Source of the DNA: Prevotella sp.
GTDB taxonomy: Bacteria > Bacteroidota > Bacteroidia > Bacteroidales > Bacteroidaceae
Length of the DNA stretch: 54,329 nt
NCBI GenBank assembly: GCA_022511045.1
Contig: JAFLSF010000008.1
Location: 1,607-55,935, forward strand
Direction: 5' to 3'
Part shown: positions 1-9,775 of the stretch, piece by piece
Layout of the letters: the number at the start of each line of letters is the position of its first letter
How positions within the stretch are numbered: the stretch's first letter is position 1
Made by a program: the position numbers and the translations under genes
The notes under the pieces: model-generated
What the model was told of the DNA's origin: nothing
Database searches by the model: none
What the model saw: the letters and a program-made list of their open reading frames with translations, nothing else

Positions 1-388
1 GAATCTGGGTATCATTGGCAGTGTATCTTTTGTTGCCTAAATAGTATACACGATAGGCGGTAAATACCTCTCCTGCAGCAGTTCCATCATCAGAGATGGT
101 GAAAGTTGCATTACCATAGTTTGTGGTAAAAGACTCAGTGACAGCTACAATCTTACCTTTAATGTATACAGAGTTTGTTGACTCCTGCTGGTTAAGTGAC
201 TTTGCATAAGCAATAGCATCAGCAGTTGTGTAGGGGTCAGCCTTTGTGCCAGAGCCTGTAGGGTTGAATTCGAATACCTTGTCGCCCGTATTAGGACTGT
301 AGCCGTCTGGCTCGGGTACGTCAGAACATGCTGTAAATGCAAAAGCAGCAATGGCTATTGCAAATAATGATTTAATAGTCTTTTTCAT
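1..388 (-). CDS. Lipoprotein, partial (C-terminus outside window), DUF6359-like
   Basis: Reverse-strand reading from ATG at 388: MKKTIKSLFAIAIAAFAFTACSDVPEPDGYSPNTGDKVFEFNPTGSGTKADPYT...; lipobox-like FTACSD. Confidence 0.7.
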   Translation of the reverse strand, partial: MKKTIKSLFAIAIAAFAFTACSDVPEPDGYSPNTGDKVFEFNPTGSGTKADPYTTADAIAYAKSLNQQESTNSVYIKGKIVAVTESFTTNYGNATFTISDDGTAAGEVFTAYRVYYLGNKRYTANDTQI

Positions 389-423
389 ATTGGATATAGT
401 GTTTTGTTTTTATACTAAGGTTG

Positions 424-1395
424 TTACTCTGCGTCAATGTCTTCAAAATCGCGGATGATAAACTCCCACTCGTCCTTATAGCGCTTGACTACGCCTGTGA
501 CGTTGAATCTTCCTTTAGGCAATTTGTTGGCTGCAAAGTCAGCATAGCTGCTGGTGTAGAGAACTACGGCGCCGCTCTGCTGGGTGTCATACTGCATCTC
601 GTTGAACGACCACGAGGTTGAGAAACCTGGGACAACGAGTGCTGACTCGCCTGGGACGAAGGTAATACCGCTCATGTAGACTTCTGTGTCATTGTCGTAA
701 TAGCCTCCGTCGTGGATGGTGACGCACTTTAAAATGGCCAACTTGCCTTGGTCCTTTTCGAGGTCCCACGTGGTTTTGATGAAACTTCCATTGTAGGTTG
801 AGCAATCGGCAAAGAGTGCTCTCTCTACGGTCTCACCTATGGCAGGGAGTACACCAGCCCATCTGTCTAACTCCTTGCGGGTCAGCTTACGGTCGGTATA
901 GTTATAGTGGTCGTTCCATATTGACAGGGGCATACGGCCTACGCAATTGGTTCCGCTCTTGTCGAGATACTGCATACCAATAGTAGCCTGTTGGCGGTAG
1001 TTTCCAATGTGCAGCCCTTTCAAAGAAACAACAATTTCTTGACCTTCGGGCAGGAAACCAAAGCATCCGCCGTAGTTGATGCCGATGATGATAGCTGCCG
1101 TCTCGTCTTGGAGCGCAATCTCTTTGTACATGTTGCCTGTACGGTCATTGCAGGTTATGTAGCCTTTTATCTGTATGTCGTCTTCAATGACAGCATACTT
1201 GTTTTGTTCGGATGTTTCTGCTTTGTATTTCGCTTTCAGATCGCTGATGGTCATCAACTTTGTGCCATCCACTACAATGTTCGGGTTGCCGTAAGGAGCT
1301 GCCGTAATGTTGGGAGCGTCCCATTTCCCCTCGTCTTGACAAGCGGTAAACAATACTACACAGGCGGCTGCGATAATATATTTCATATTCTTCAT
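424..1395 (-). CDS. DUF5689-like lipoprotein
   Basis: 323 aa ORF with lipoprotein signal (CVVLFTACQD); family recognised from memory. Confidence 0.75.
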   Translation of the reverse strand: MKNMKYIIAAACVVLFTACQDEGKWDAPNITAAPYGNPNIVVDGTKLMTISDLKAKYKAETSEQNKYAVIEDDIQIKGYITCNDRTGNMYKEIALQDETAAIIIGINYGGCFGFLPEGQEIVVSLKGLHIGNYRQQATIGMQYLDKSGTNCVGRMPLSIWNDHYNYTDRKLTRKELDRWAGVLPAIGETVERALFADCSTYNGSFIKTTWDLEKDQGKLAILKCVTIHDGGYYDNDTEVYMSGITFVPGESALVVPGFSTSWSFNEMQYDTQQSGAVVLYTSSYADFAANKLPKGRFNVTGVVKRYKDEWEFIIRDFEDIDAE

Positions 1396-1415
1396 AATTC
1401 GTTTCCTCCTCTGCT

Positions 1416-3953
1416 TTAGAATTTATAAGTTACATTCAGCATACCGTTGATGCCTTGTGCATAGAACTTCTTCGGATTCTTCTGGAAATTGTAGAGGCGA
1501 ATCTCGGAACCTGTTGCGCTGGTGCTCTGTCGGTTCTGTTCCATACCACCTGTACAGATGTCGGTGTTGTTCAGAATGTTGCTAAGCATCAGGTTAATGG
1601 AGATAGAGCGACCTTTCTTGAGGAACATACTTCTACCAATGCTGGCATCCAGCATGAAGCCGCCTTTACCCTCGGCTTGGCTCAAATCGGGGTTGACGCC
1701 GTTGGCCGTCTGGCTATCAACAGTAGACTTGTAGCGTACAACAGGAGAATAGTATAGGTAAATACGGTCGTAGTAGTTACCAATCAGGTCAATGTACCAG
1801 CCCTTGTTATGATAGCTCAAGTCAAGGCTTGCAGCAGAAAGCGGTGTACCGCCCTCGCGCATTCCCTTGTTTAGCACGACGTCGTTTCTGTATTGGCCGT
1901 CTTCTGAGAGCATGTAGACAACGTCGGCATTGTTATTGTATTTGGCTTCGCTGATGGTACCCAGGGCCTTGACGCTCAGCCAATCGGTAACCTTAACGTT
2001 CAGACCTAACTCAACGCCATAATATTCTTTCTGGACACCTGTCATAGAGATGTAAGAGAACGAGTTCTCAATATCTGAGTAAGCCATCGAATATTCGGTA
2101 ATGTCATTCATCTGGTTGTAATAGCCATTCAGACTGGCTTGTAACCAAGAGTTGCTTAGCATATAGCCAATTTCGGCACCGAAAACACGCTCAACCTTGA
2201 GGCCTTTTGCAAAGTCGTTGTTTACCTGCGGAGCTATGAATGCGGTTCTTGCCGTAGGAGACTTAGCTTCGTAGCTGAGGCTCAACACCAGATTGTTACC
2301 GCGACCTAAGTCGACGTTGGCACCAGCCTTAGCACCGCCATCAAGGAAATAAGCTGTACCGCCCTTGCCGTAAGAGTTGTTTGGAGCTAATCCATTACGC
2401 ATCTTACCGTCACGTTGCATAGAAGTGCCACCGATACGTCCGCTAATGAAAGCATGAGAGCCATTTTTTAGACGGGTGGAGTAGCTTGACCACAGAGTCG
2501 CTTTATTGACTAAGATATTGTAGTCATAAGCAAAACGGTCACCCACGCCAATTACCTTGTTGGGGTTGTTCATATCGTACTGAACTTCGTTAGCTGTCTC
2601 GGCATAGGTGCCTACAACGTAAGAGTTGATATTGTGGAAAGTGGTAGCGCCCAGCAGGTCTTCCATCGTTTGATAATGCATACCCTTGTTGGCGGACAGT
2701 GTGACTCCTAAATTTAACTCGTCGCGCTCACTCAGTTTCTTGCTCAAATTGCTGGTCAGATTGAAAGCCAACTGGTCGTCATGATAAGCCTGCAAGTAAT
2801 AAATAGCATCAGCACCTTGCAAGTTAGCATTTTGGTTGGCGTAGTACATGCGGTCCCAATTTATCTGGCGGTTCTCTTTCGAGGCAGACAGATAGTCATA
2901 GGCTGACTGCCAGCTGGCGCGGGCTCCCACAGTATTCTTTACGTTAGGCTCCCAAACATCGTAGAATGCACTCGGCATGCTGCTATAGTAGTCGGGAGCA
3001 GGGTTTGTACCATTATTATAATTAAGACGGGTGCTACTGTACATTTGGTACTTGGCTAAGAAACTAGTCACCAGCTTAGTCTTGTCATCAATCTTGAAGT
3101 CCCACGTTAGCAAAGCGGAAGGAGAGAAACTGTTAACAATACGGGAGCTACGCTTCTTGCCGTCTTGATAACCCCAGTTGGGGTTGTATTGGCGGTCGTT
3201 GGCTATCCAATACATCTCGTCAGTAGATGCTGATTGGGCTGCGCGCTCTGTAGGATTACCCCAAGTAACAAGTGAGACGGAATGGCGGTCGTTGAGAATC
3301 TTCTCAACACCCAGATAGTAACTCAGGGCATTGTAGAAAGTTCCCTCAACGTTGGCTGTCTCCATGTTTGCCCAGCGATAAGTCAGCGCACCAGAGAAAA
3401 TCCAGCCGTCCTTGCTGACACCAGAATTATAGGAGTACATACCACGAACGGTGTAGTTACGATTAGCTCCCGATAGTGACACTCGGTGTCCGGCAGGCAT
3501 GCTGCTGGGGCGGAAGTTGTAATTGTTGGAACCGCCAAGCGCAGTCATTGCGAAGTTGTTGCTTTCAAACGGCAAGACGTGTTCTGCGTTGCGCGTCTGA
3601 TTGTTAAGACCGCCGACAAACGAGAAATTAAACTCGCCGCGCTCTACGTCGTTCACAGGATTGCCATTGATGTACATTTCGTTGTACTTGCCGCCCAATG
3701 CCCTATACTTGAAACGGGCAGCGCTGAAGCGGTAGCCAACCTCACTGGCATAGACGTTGTGGCTGGAACCGACGATGCTGATGGTGTTCAGCGTGTTGTC
3801 GTCTTCGCCCAACTGTGCCTCGGTGAAGGTGAAAGCCGTATCGTCGTCCTCTGCGGCTTTCTGCTGCTCTGTCGCCGTTGTCTTCGTAGTCTGTGCAAAG
3901 GCTACAAACGGAAAACAGAGAGCAATCACAATTAATTTCAGCTCTTTTTGCAT
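1416..3953 (-). CDS. TonB-dependent-receptor-like outer membrane beta-barrel protein
   Basis: 845 aa with signal peptide, plug-like N-terminus, alternating strands, C-terminal ...LNVTYKF. Confidence 0.8.
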   Translation of the reverse strand: MQKELKLIVIALCFPFVAFAQTTKTTATEQQKAAEDDDTAFTFTEAQLGEDDNTLNTISIVGSSHNVYASEVGYRFSAARFKYRALGGKYNEMYINGNPVNDVERGEFNFSFVGGLNNQTRNAEHVLPFESNNFAMTALGGSNNYNFRPSSMPAGHRVSLSGANRNYTVRGMYSYNSGVSKDGWIFSGALTYRWANMETANVEGTFYNALSYYLGVEKILNDRHSVSLVTWGNPTERAAQSASTDEMYWIANDRQYNPNWGYQDGKKRSSRIVNSFSPSALLTWDFKIDDKTKLVTSFLAKYQMYSSTRLNYNNGTNPAPDYYSSMPSAFYDVWEPNVKNTVGARASWQSAYDYLSASKENRQINWDRMYYANQNANLQGADAIYYLQAYHDDQLAFNLTSNLSKKLSERDELNLGVTLSANKGMHYQTMEDLLGATTFHNINSYVVGTYAETANEVQYDMNNPNKVIGVGDRFAYDYNILVNKATLWSSYSTRLKNGSHAFISGRIGGTSMQRDGKMRNGLAPNNSYGKGGTAYFLDGGAKAGANVDLGRGNNLVLSLSYEAKSPTARTAFIAPQVNNDFAKGLKVERVFGAEIGYMLSNSWLQASLNGYYNQMNDITEYSMAYSDIENSFSYISMTGVQKEYYGVELGLNVKVTDWLSVKALGTISEAKYNNNADVVYMLSEDGQYRNDVVLNKGMREGGTPLSAASLDLSYHNKGWYIDLIGNYYDRIYLYYSPVVRYKSTVDSQTANGVNPDLSQAEGKGGFMLDASIGRSMFLKKGRSISINLMLSNILNNTDICTGGMEQNRQSTSATGSEIRLYNFQKNPKKFYAQGINGMLNVTYKF

Positions 3954-4067
3954 AGTTATTATAATTAGTTGTTACATTTGATGCGTACAAAGATACGGAT
4001 TATTTTTGAATAAGATAACTTTTTAAAAGAGAATTTTTAGGTGGGTAATAATTTTCCATGTTTTATA

Positions 4068-4097
4068 TTGTTATATAAAAATAAATGTGTATCTTTG
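4068..4097 (+). promoter_or_regulatory. Bacteroidetes-type promoter (-33 TTG, -7 TATCTTTG)
   Basis: TTG 4068-4070, 19 nt, TATCTTTG 4090-4097 upstream of 4142 CDS. Confidence 0.6.
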
Positions 4098-4141
4098 CAA
4101 AAATATTACTTATACATCTTTTTAAGTTTAATTACTAAATC

Positions 4142-5197
4142 ATGAAAAGACAGCTTATATTACTCTCTGCATTTCTGATGCTGACGGTTTGGGCTCAGGC
4201 TCAAGAAAAGAAGTTTAATGGCTATGCTATTGGGTTCTACAATCTGGAAAACTTGTTTGATACTGAGCACGATGAAGGCAAGAATGACTATCAGTTCCTG
4301 CCCGATGGTAGTTATAAGTGGAACGAACTAAAATATCAACACAAGTTGCATAATATGGCAAAGGTGCTCTCAGAAATGGGAACAGACTTTAAGCCGTTGG
4401 CTAAGACGGGTTGTGCGGTGATTGGTGTTAGTGAGGTGGAGAATGCCCGTTGTATGCGGGACTTGTGTGACCAGCCTGAACTGAAGGCTCACAACTATCA
4501 ATTTGTTCACATAGAAGGACCAGATAAACGTGGTGTTGATTGTGCGCTAATTTATCAGCCCAGCCTGTTCACCGTACGCGATGTAAAATTAGTTCCTTAT
4601 GTCTATGAACTGCCAAAAGATTCTGCTCGTGCTACTCGTGGCTTTTTGACTGTTAGCGGAACACTGGCTGACGAGCATGTGGCTATTATTGTTAATCACT
4701 GGCCCAGTCGTTTTGCGGAGTCTTATTATCGCGAATGTGCAGCTCGGCAGTGTAAGGCCGTTAAGGACTCCTTGCTGCGTGAGGATCCTAATGTGAAAGT
4801 AATTATTATGGGCGATATGAATGACGACCCTACAAATCTCAGTATGATGGAAGGTTTGAAGTGTAAGAGTGAAGTTGATGAAGTTGGTTCCGATGATATG
4901 TACAATCCTTGGTATAACGTGCTTGTGAAAGAGAAACAGGGAACGTTGAAATATGATGGCCGTTGGAACTTGTTCGACCAGATTGTTCTTTCACCAGGTT
5001 TACTGAACCAGCACGGAACACAGGAGTTTTCTACGCTGAAATATTTCAAGCATCAGATTTTCCGTCGTGACTACTTATTCCAGACAGAAGGTAAGTATAA
5101 AGGTAATACTAAGCGTACGCATGCTGGGGGTGTGTGGCTTGATGGCTATAGTGATCACCTGCCTACGGTAGTCTACCTCATGAAAGAGAAGAAATAA
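4142..5197 (+). CDS. Secreted endonuclease/exonuclease/phosphatase family protein
   Basis: Signal peptide; EEP motifs FYNLENLFD, GVSEVEN, NHWPSR, GDMNDDP, SDHLP. Confidence 0.88.
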   Translation: MKRQLILLSAFLMLTVWAQAQEKKFNGYAIGFYNLENLFDTEHDEGKNDYQFLPDGSYKWNELKYQHKLHNMAKVLSEMGTDFKPLAKTGCAVIGVSEVENARCMRDLCDQPELKAHNYQFVHIEGPDKRGVDCALIYQPSLFTVRDVKLVPYVYELPKDSARATRGFLTVSGTLADEHVAIIVNHWPSRFAESYYRECAARQCKAVKDSLLREDPNVKVIIMGDMNDDPTNLSMMEGLKCKSEVDEVGSDDMYNPWYNVLVKEKQGTLKYDGRWNLFDQIVLSPGLLNQHGTQEFSTLKYFKHQIFRRDYLFQTEGKYKGNTKRTHAGGVWLDGYSDHLPTVVYLMKEKK

Positions 5198-5208
5198 TTT
5201 GTTTAAAG

Positions 5209-5823
5209 ATGACTATTATCGGAATTGCAGGCGGTACTGGTTCTGGAAAGACTACCGTTGTCAAAAGAATTGCCAGCGTATTGCCTCCTCATTGTGCGGC
5301 AGTTATTCCTCTTGACTCATATTACAATGATACGACAAGTATGACTGATGAGGAACGCAAAGCTATTAACTTTGACCATCCCGATGCTTTCGACTGGAAA
5401 TTACTTACAGACCATATCAAACAACTTAAAAATGGGCAGGCTGTTGAGCAGCCTACCTATTCATATATCCTTTCGAATCGTTTGCCAGAGACTATCCATA
5501 TAGAACCCAAGCCTGTAATTATTTTAGAGGGTATCATGACTCTGCACTACAAGAAGTTGCGTGATATGATGGACTTGAAAATCTTCGTTGATACTGATGC
5601 TGACGTGCGGCTTATCCGCAACATCCGTCGTGATGTAGTGGAACGTGGACGCACTGTAGATATGGTGCTCAACCGATATGAGCGGGTTCTCAAGCCAATG
5701 CACGATCAATTTATTGAGCCTACCAAGAAATTTGCAGACTTAATAATTCCCTGGGGAGGAGACAACAAAACAGGTATACATATCCTCAAAACTTATATTG
5801 AAGGAATTGTTACGAACGTTTAA
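5209..5823 (+). CDS. udk: Uridine kinase
   Basis: 204 aa; P-loop GIAGGTGSGKTTV, LDSYY, FDHPDAFDW, RRDVVERGR. Confidence 0.9.
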   Translation: MTIIGIAGGTGSGKTTVVKRIASVLPPHCAAVIPLDSYYNDTTSMTDEERKAINFDHPDAFDWKLLTDHIKQLKNGQAVEQPTYSYILSNRLPETIHIEPKPVIILEGIMTLHYKKLRDMMDLKIFVDTDADVRLIRNIRRDVVERGRTVDMVLNRYERVLKPMHDQFIEPTKKFADLIIPWGGDNKTGIHILKTYIEGIVTNV

Positions 5824-6442
5824 TGTATATTCTTTGGAAACAACTATTCTGCTGATACGTCATGGAGAGACTGTGGATAATGCGCTGCAAATTATGCAGG
5901 GGCAGACACAAGGTGAACTGAATGAACGGGGTAAGGAACAGGCTCGCCAAGTGGCAGAACGGTTGGCTGGTGAGCAGATTGATGCAGTTATAGCCAGTAA
6001 TCTGTGGCGAGCTATCCAGACGGCCGAGATTATAGCCACACCTCATGAGTTACCTGTTATGACTACTCCGTTGTTGGCAGAACGTGACTGGGGGTCTTTT
6101 ACTGGACGTTATGTTCCGGACTTGAAAGATGCCATTTGGCCTGATGATATTGAGAGTGAGGATAAACTCCTTGCGCGCGCACGTTCTTTTATAATATATA
6201 TAACAGCAACCTACCCGGGACAAAAAGTTGTGGCTGTTGGTCATGGGATTATCAATAAAGCAATTTTGGCTGTTTATGCTGGTTGCACAATGCGTGAGGT
6301 GCAGCGCATGATGAATGCTGAGGTGCGTATATTAACGACGTCCTCCAAAAGAGCGGCCGCCTTGTGTGCTATGTCCTGCTCCACGAGTACTCCCACTGTT
6401 ACTATGGGAGAGGCTGTTATTACTACGGCCTCCGCCGAATGA
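5798..6442 (+). CDS. Histidine phosphatase (phosphoglycerate mutase-like) family protein
   Basis: LLIRHGETVDN, ERDWGSFTGR, VAVGHG motifs; overlaps udk 3' end by 26 bp and the convergent CDS by 111 bp. Confidence 0.8.
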   Translation: MKELLRTFNVYSLETTILLIRHGETVDNALQIMQGQTQGELNERGKEQARQVAERLAGEQIDAVIASNLWRAIQTAEIIATPHELPVMTTPLLAERDWGSFTGRYVPDLKDAIWPDDIESEDKLLARARSFIIYITATYPGQKVVAVGHGIINKAILAVYAGCTMREVQRMMNAEVRILTTSSKRAAALCAMSCSTSTPTVTMGEAVITTASAE

Positions 6443-7144
6443 ACCCGTATTGTTGCGATTCCCGCTAAATGACCCCTGTGAATGTATAGGAGTACTGCGG
6501 TTATTATTTCTATGGACAGTGGTACGGGTAGAACTGTTACGGATACCGCCTATATGGGAATTCCTGTTAGAAGGTCTTCCTGCGTGGTGATTAGTAGTGG
6601 GGTGTGAAGTTTTGTGATGGTGGAAATCGCCGCGATTCCAGCGATCTAACATGCCGAAATGTGAGCGTCCCACAGGACGGTAGTGAGTTTGTCTGCCATG
6701 ATAGTAACCCATCCCGCCTACAACGTGCCAAGCATGGTTTCCACGATAAGAGGCATAAAAAACAGGGCGACCGAAATAAAAATAATCGCGGTGTGGATAG
6801 CGGAGATATATGCCGAAATGCCAATAACCATCGCTCCAAGTAAGAGGGCGATAAAAATAGGAGGCAGCGCAAAATGCTGACCACTGCCAATCCAGCAGTA
6901 CAAAACTAAGGTCACGATTGCGGCGTTCCCAATAGTTTCCATACACATCATCGTAACTTGTCACTCCCATTAGGTAGTCCAAGTTAATTTCGTAGGCGGC
7001 TTCATATTGTTCGTCAGTGAGGTTTAGCTCGTAAGCCATTTTGTCCGTCAGAAAAAGCGCTTCGTTACGAGCCTGTTCATAATTCATAGCTTTAGCTGTA
7101 ACCAGTGTTAGCAGCATCGTTAGGGTTATTATTGTTTTCTTCAT
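6332..7144 (-). CDS. Secreted low-complexity protein, aromatic N-terminal half, His/Asn/Ser/Gly/Arg-rich C-terminus
   Basis: ORF with signal peptide MKKTIITLTMLLTLVTAKA; C-terminal HHH/NRNN/GGR repeats. Confidence 0.7.
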   Translation of the reverse strand: MKKTIITLTMLLTLVTAKAMNYEQARNEALFLTDKMAYELNLTDEQYEAAYEINLDYLMGVTSYDDVYGNYWERRNRDLSFVLLDWQWSAFCAASYFYRPLTWSDGYWHFGIYLRYPHRDYFYFGRPVFYASYRGNHAWHVVGGMGYYHGRQTHYRPVGRSHFGMLDRWNRGDFHHHKTSHPTTNHHAGRPSNRNSHIGGIRNSSTRTTVHRNNNRSTPIHSQGSFSGNRNNTGSFGGGRSNNSLSHSNSGSTRGAGHSTQGGRSFGGRR

Positions 7145-7273
7145 ACACATAGGATTGGGAATTGATTAACTTCTATTTTGCTGCAAAGTTAAAAAGGCAG
7201 AGATAATATTTCAAAGGAATTCCCCTACTTTTTAAGGGGAAAATCCCTACCGAGTGAAAAAAGATGTTTAAAG

Positions 7274-7305
7274 TTTGGGATATTAGTGGATATTGTGTAT
7301 CTTTG
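7274..7305 (+). promoter_or_regulatory. Bacteroidetes-type promoter of tmRNA
   Basis: TTTG 7274-7277, 20 nt, TATCTTTG 7298-7305. Confidence 0.65.
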
Positions 7306-7326
7306 CATCCGCTAATACTATTACTT

Positions 7327-7723
7327 GGGGTTGACTGGATTTGACAGCAGGCCGAGATGGTACGTAAGCATGCGGAGTGATGATTGTATACTCCATAATC
7401 TATTCAGTCGAACAATTAATTGGCGAAAACACTTACGCTCTCGCTGCCTAAACGAAGTACAGTAGTTTACTGGCTTTATCCCCTTACAAGGTAGGGGGAC
7501 GAGACATCGCTCCAAGGGTGTGGTTCCGAATCTGAGGATTAAGCGGTGCAGGAAAATCGGAAATAGTCATGCGGATACCTTGGCTACATGATGAAATTTT
7601 AGAGGATAAGGATATGATTGGTAGTTCGGGTCTTGTCATGTCACGAAAATGAAGTCCGAAATAAGCATGTAGAAAGCGTATGGTTTCCCTGTTTGGACGA
7701 GGGTTCGATTCCCTCCAGCTCCA
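7327..7723 (+). ncRNA. ssrA: tmRNA (transfer-messenger RNA)
   Basis: 5' GGGGTTGACTGGATTTGACAG and 3' GGGTTCGATTCCCTCCAGCTCCA pair as a tRNA-like acceptor; internal reading frame GENTYALAA* at 7422-7451. Confidence 0.95.
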
Positions 7724-7784
7724 CAATCGATTCGCTTGTATATAGGAATGAAGATTAATATTGCAGCGCATTTATAACCATTGT

Positions 7785-9317
7785 ATGAAAAAACTATTAA
7801 CATTAATATTGTGGTTATGTAGCGTAGTAATTATGGCGCAACATGAGCATTCGTTGTTAGATTCATTGTATTACAGGGGTGAAATACAGACGATCATCTC
7901 GTGTGGAAGTCATACTCCGCTGTGGCTTAATGCTAACCGATATGGATTAAGTTCACTGAAACGGGCTAACGGCTATCTTCGCGGAGCTGTGGAACGACCA
8001 TTATCAATAGATTCCTTACGTCGATGGGGAATAGGTTATGGGCTGGATATGGCACTGGCTACAGGCTTTACTAGTACGTTGGTTGTTCAACAGGCTTATG
8101 GAGAGGTTCGTTGGCTAAAAGGAATATTGACAATAGGTGCCAAGGAACAGCCGATGGAATTGAAGAACTCAGAGTTGTCTACAGGTTCACAGACGTTGGG
8201 CATTAACGCCCGTCCTGTGCCAGAGGTGCGCTTGTCGCTGCCTAATTATTGGACTATTCCTTATACTAAAAAGTGGCTAGCTATTAAGGGACATGTGGCT
8301 TATGGTATGTATACCGACGGTAATTGGCAGAAGGATTTTACACATCGTCAGTCGCGGTATATTGAGCATGCTTTGCATCATACTAAGGCTGGCTATCTGC
8401 GTATTGGTCCGAAGAATATCACTGTGGAATTAGGACTGGAGATGGCGTGCCAGTTTGGTGGAACTTCTTATCTTCCAAACAATGGCAGTGAGGAGGTTTA
8501 TAAGAATGCTCACAATTTGAAAGCTTTCTATCATGCTATGATACCTATGGGCAATGATGTGACGGATGGTGGATGGAATAATGCCGAAGGTAATCATCTG
8601 GGTAGTTGGGTGGCTCGTGTAAATCTTGATTATAAAACGTTTAATCTTGGCATTTATGCCGACCATTTTTTTGAAGACAATTCGTCAATGTTACATATTA
8701 GTTATGATGGTTGGGGCAGTGGTGATGAAGCATGGTCAAAAAAGGATAATCGTTACTTTGTACATTCTTTTAAAGATTGGTTGTTAGGAGTCGAATTGAA
8801 GTTGAAACAGGTGACGTGGCTGAACGATATTGTGATAGAATATATGTATACAAAGTATCAGGGTGGGCCGATCTATCATGACCATACAAAAGCCATTAGC
8901 GAACATATCTGTGGACGAGATAATTTTTATAATCATAACTTGCAAACGGGATGGCAACACTGGGGACAAGTGATGGGTAATCCCCTGTACCGCTCGCCGT
9001 CATACAATGAAGACGGAAAAGTGATGGTGAAGAATAACCGCTTTAAAGCTTGGCATTTAGGTTTGTCTGGTGATCCCATGAATCGCTTGCATTATCGTTT
9101 GTTGATTACATGGCAACGGAGTTCCGGTACCTATGATGAATTATTGCGCGACCCACAAGAAACATTAAATATGATGGGGGAAGCGACCTGTCAGTTACAA
9201 AAAGGCTGGTTGTTGAAAGGTGCTGTGGCATTCGACTCTGGAAAAGTATATGGCAATAACGTTGGTTGCCAACTGACGATAGTTAAAACTGGAATTTTTA
9301 ATCTGAGAAGAAAATGA
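7785..9317 (+). CDS. Capsule assembly Wzi family protein
   Basis: ATG at 7785 with signal peptide; N-terminal TPLWLNANRYGL and beta-barrel-like sequence. Confidence 0.75.
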   Translation: MKKLLTLILWLCSVVIMAQHEHSLLDSLYYRGEIQTIISCGSHTPLWLNANRYGLSSLKRANGYLRGAVERPLSIDSLRRWGIGYGLDMALATGFTSTLVVQQAYGEVRWLKGILTIGAKEQPMELKNSELSTGSQTLGINARPVPEVRLSLPNYWTIPYTKKWLAIKGHVAYGMYTDGNWQKDFTHRQSRYIEHALHHTKAGYLRIGPKNITVELGLEMACQFGGTSYLPNNGSEEVYKNAHNLKAFYHAMIPMGNDVTDGGWNNAEGNHLGSWVARVNLDYKTFNLGIYADHFFEDNSSMLHISYDGWGSGDEAWSKKDNRYFVHSFKDWLLGVELKLKQVTWLNDIVIEYMYTKYQGGPIYHDHTKAISEHICGRDNFYNHNLQTGWQHWGQVMGNPLYRSPSYNEDGKVMVKNNRFKAWHLGLSGDPMNRLHYRLLITWQRSSGTYDELLRDPQETLNMMGEATCQLQKGWLLKGAVAFDSGKVYGNNVGCQLTIVKTGIFNLRRK

Positions 9318-9754
9318 TACAACGGTTTTTATATTTAATAGGTGTATGTTTGATAATGAGTGGTTGTCATACAGTGATTTCAGATAATGGTGATTTGGAT
9401 GGCCTGTGGCAGCAGACAACTATAGAGAATCTACAAACAGGAGTTATAAGCGATGGTCGTGATGTGGGTAGTGGAGTGACTTGGGCTTTTCAAGGTCCGC
9501 TATTGTCTATGCGTGATGGTGCAACGGAGATAATCTATCGCTTTCAAATGGGTGGTGATATACTGAAGGTGTATAATCCCTATTTTTCAGGACGTTTTAC
9601 CGACGTGGCGGATGATATTGCTATTATAGATGCATCGCAGCTCAATGTCTTTGGAGTTTACCAACTGGAAGAATATTTTAAAATATTGCAACTTGATGGT
9701 AGCACAATGATATTGGAGTCATCTCATGTGCGGTTGTCGTTTCGTAAATACTGA
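9314..9754 (+). CDS. Small lipocalin-like lipoprotein
   Basis: 146 aa with lipobox (IMSGC); ATGA overlap with the Wzi-like gene. Confidence 0.6.
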   Translation: MIQRFLYLIGVCLIMSGCHTVISDNGDLDGLWQQTTIENLQTGVISDGRDVGSGVTWAFQGPLLSMRDGATEIIYRFQMGGDILKVYNPYFSGRFTDVADDIAIIDASQLNVFGVYQLEEYFKILQLDGSTMILESSHVRLSFRKY

Positions 9755-9775
9755 TAAGGGAAGGCGTTGCACTAC

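Noticed and set aside
991-1419. 142-aa plus-strand ORF
   Set aside because: Antisense to the DUF5689-like lipoprotein
7321-7771. Minus-strand ORFs 7321-7515 and 7484-7771
   Set aside because: Antisense to tmRNA
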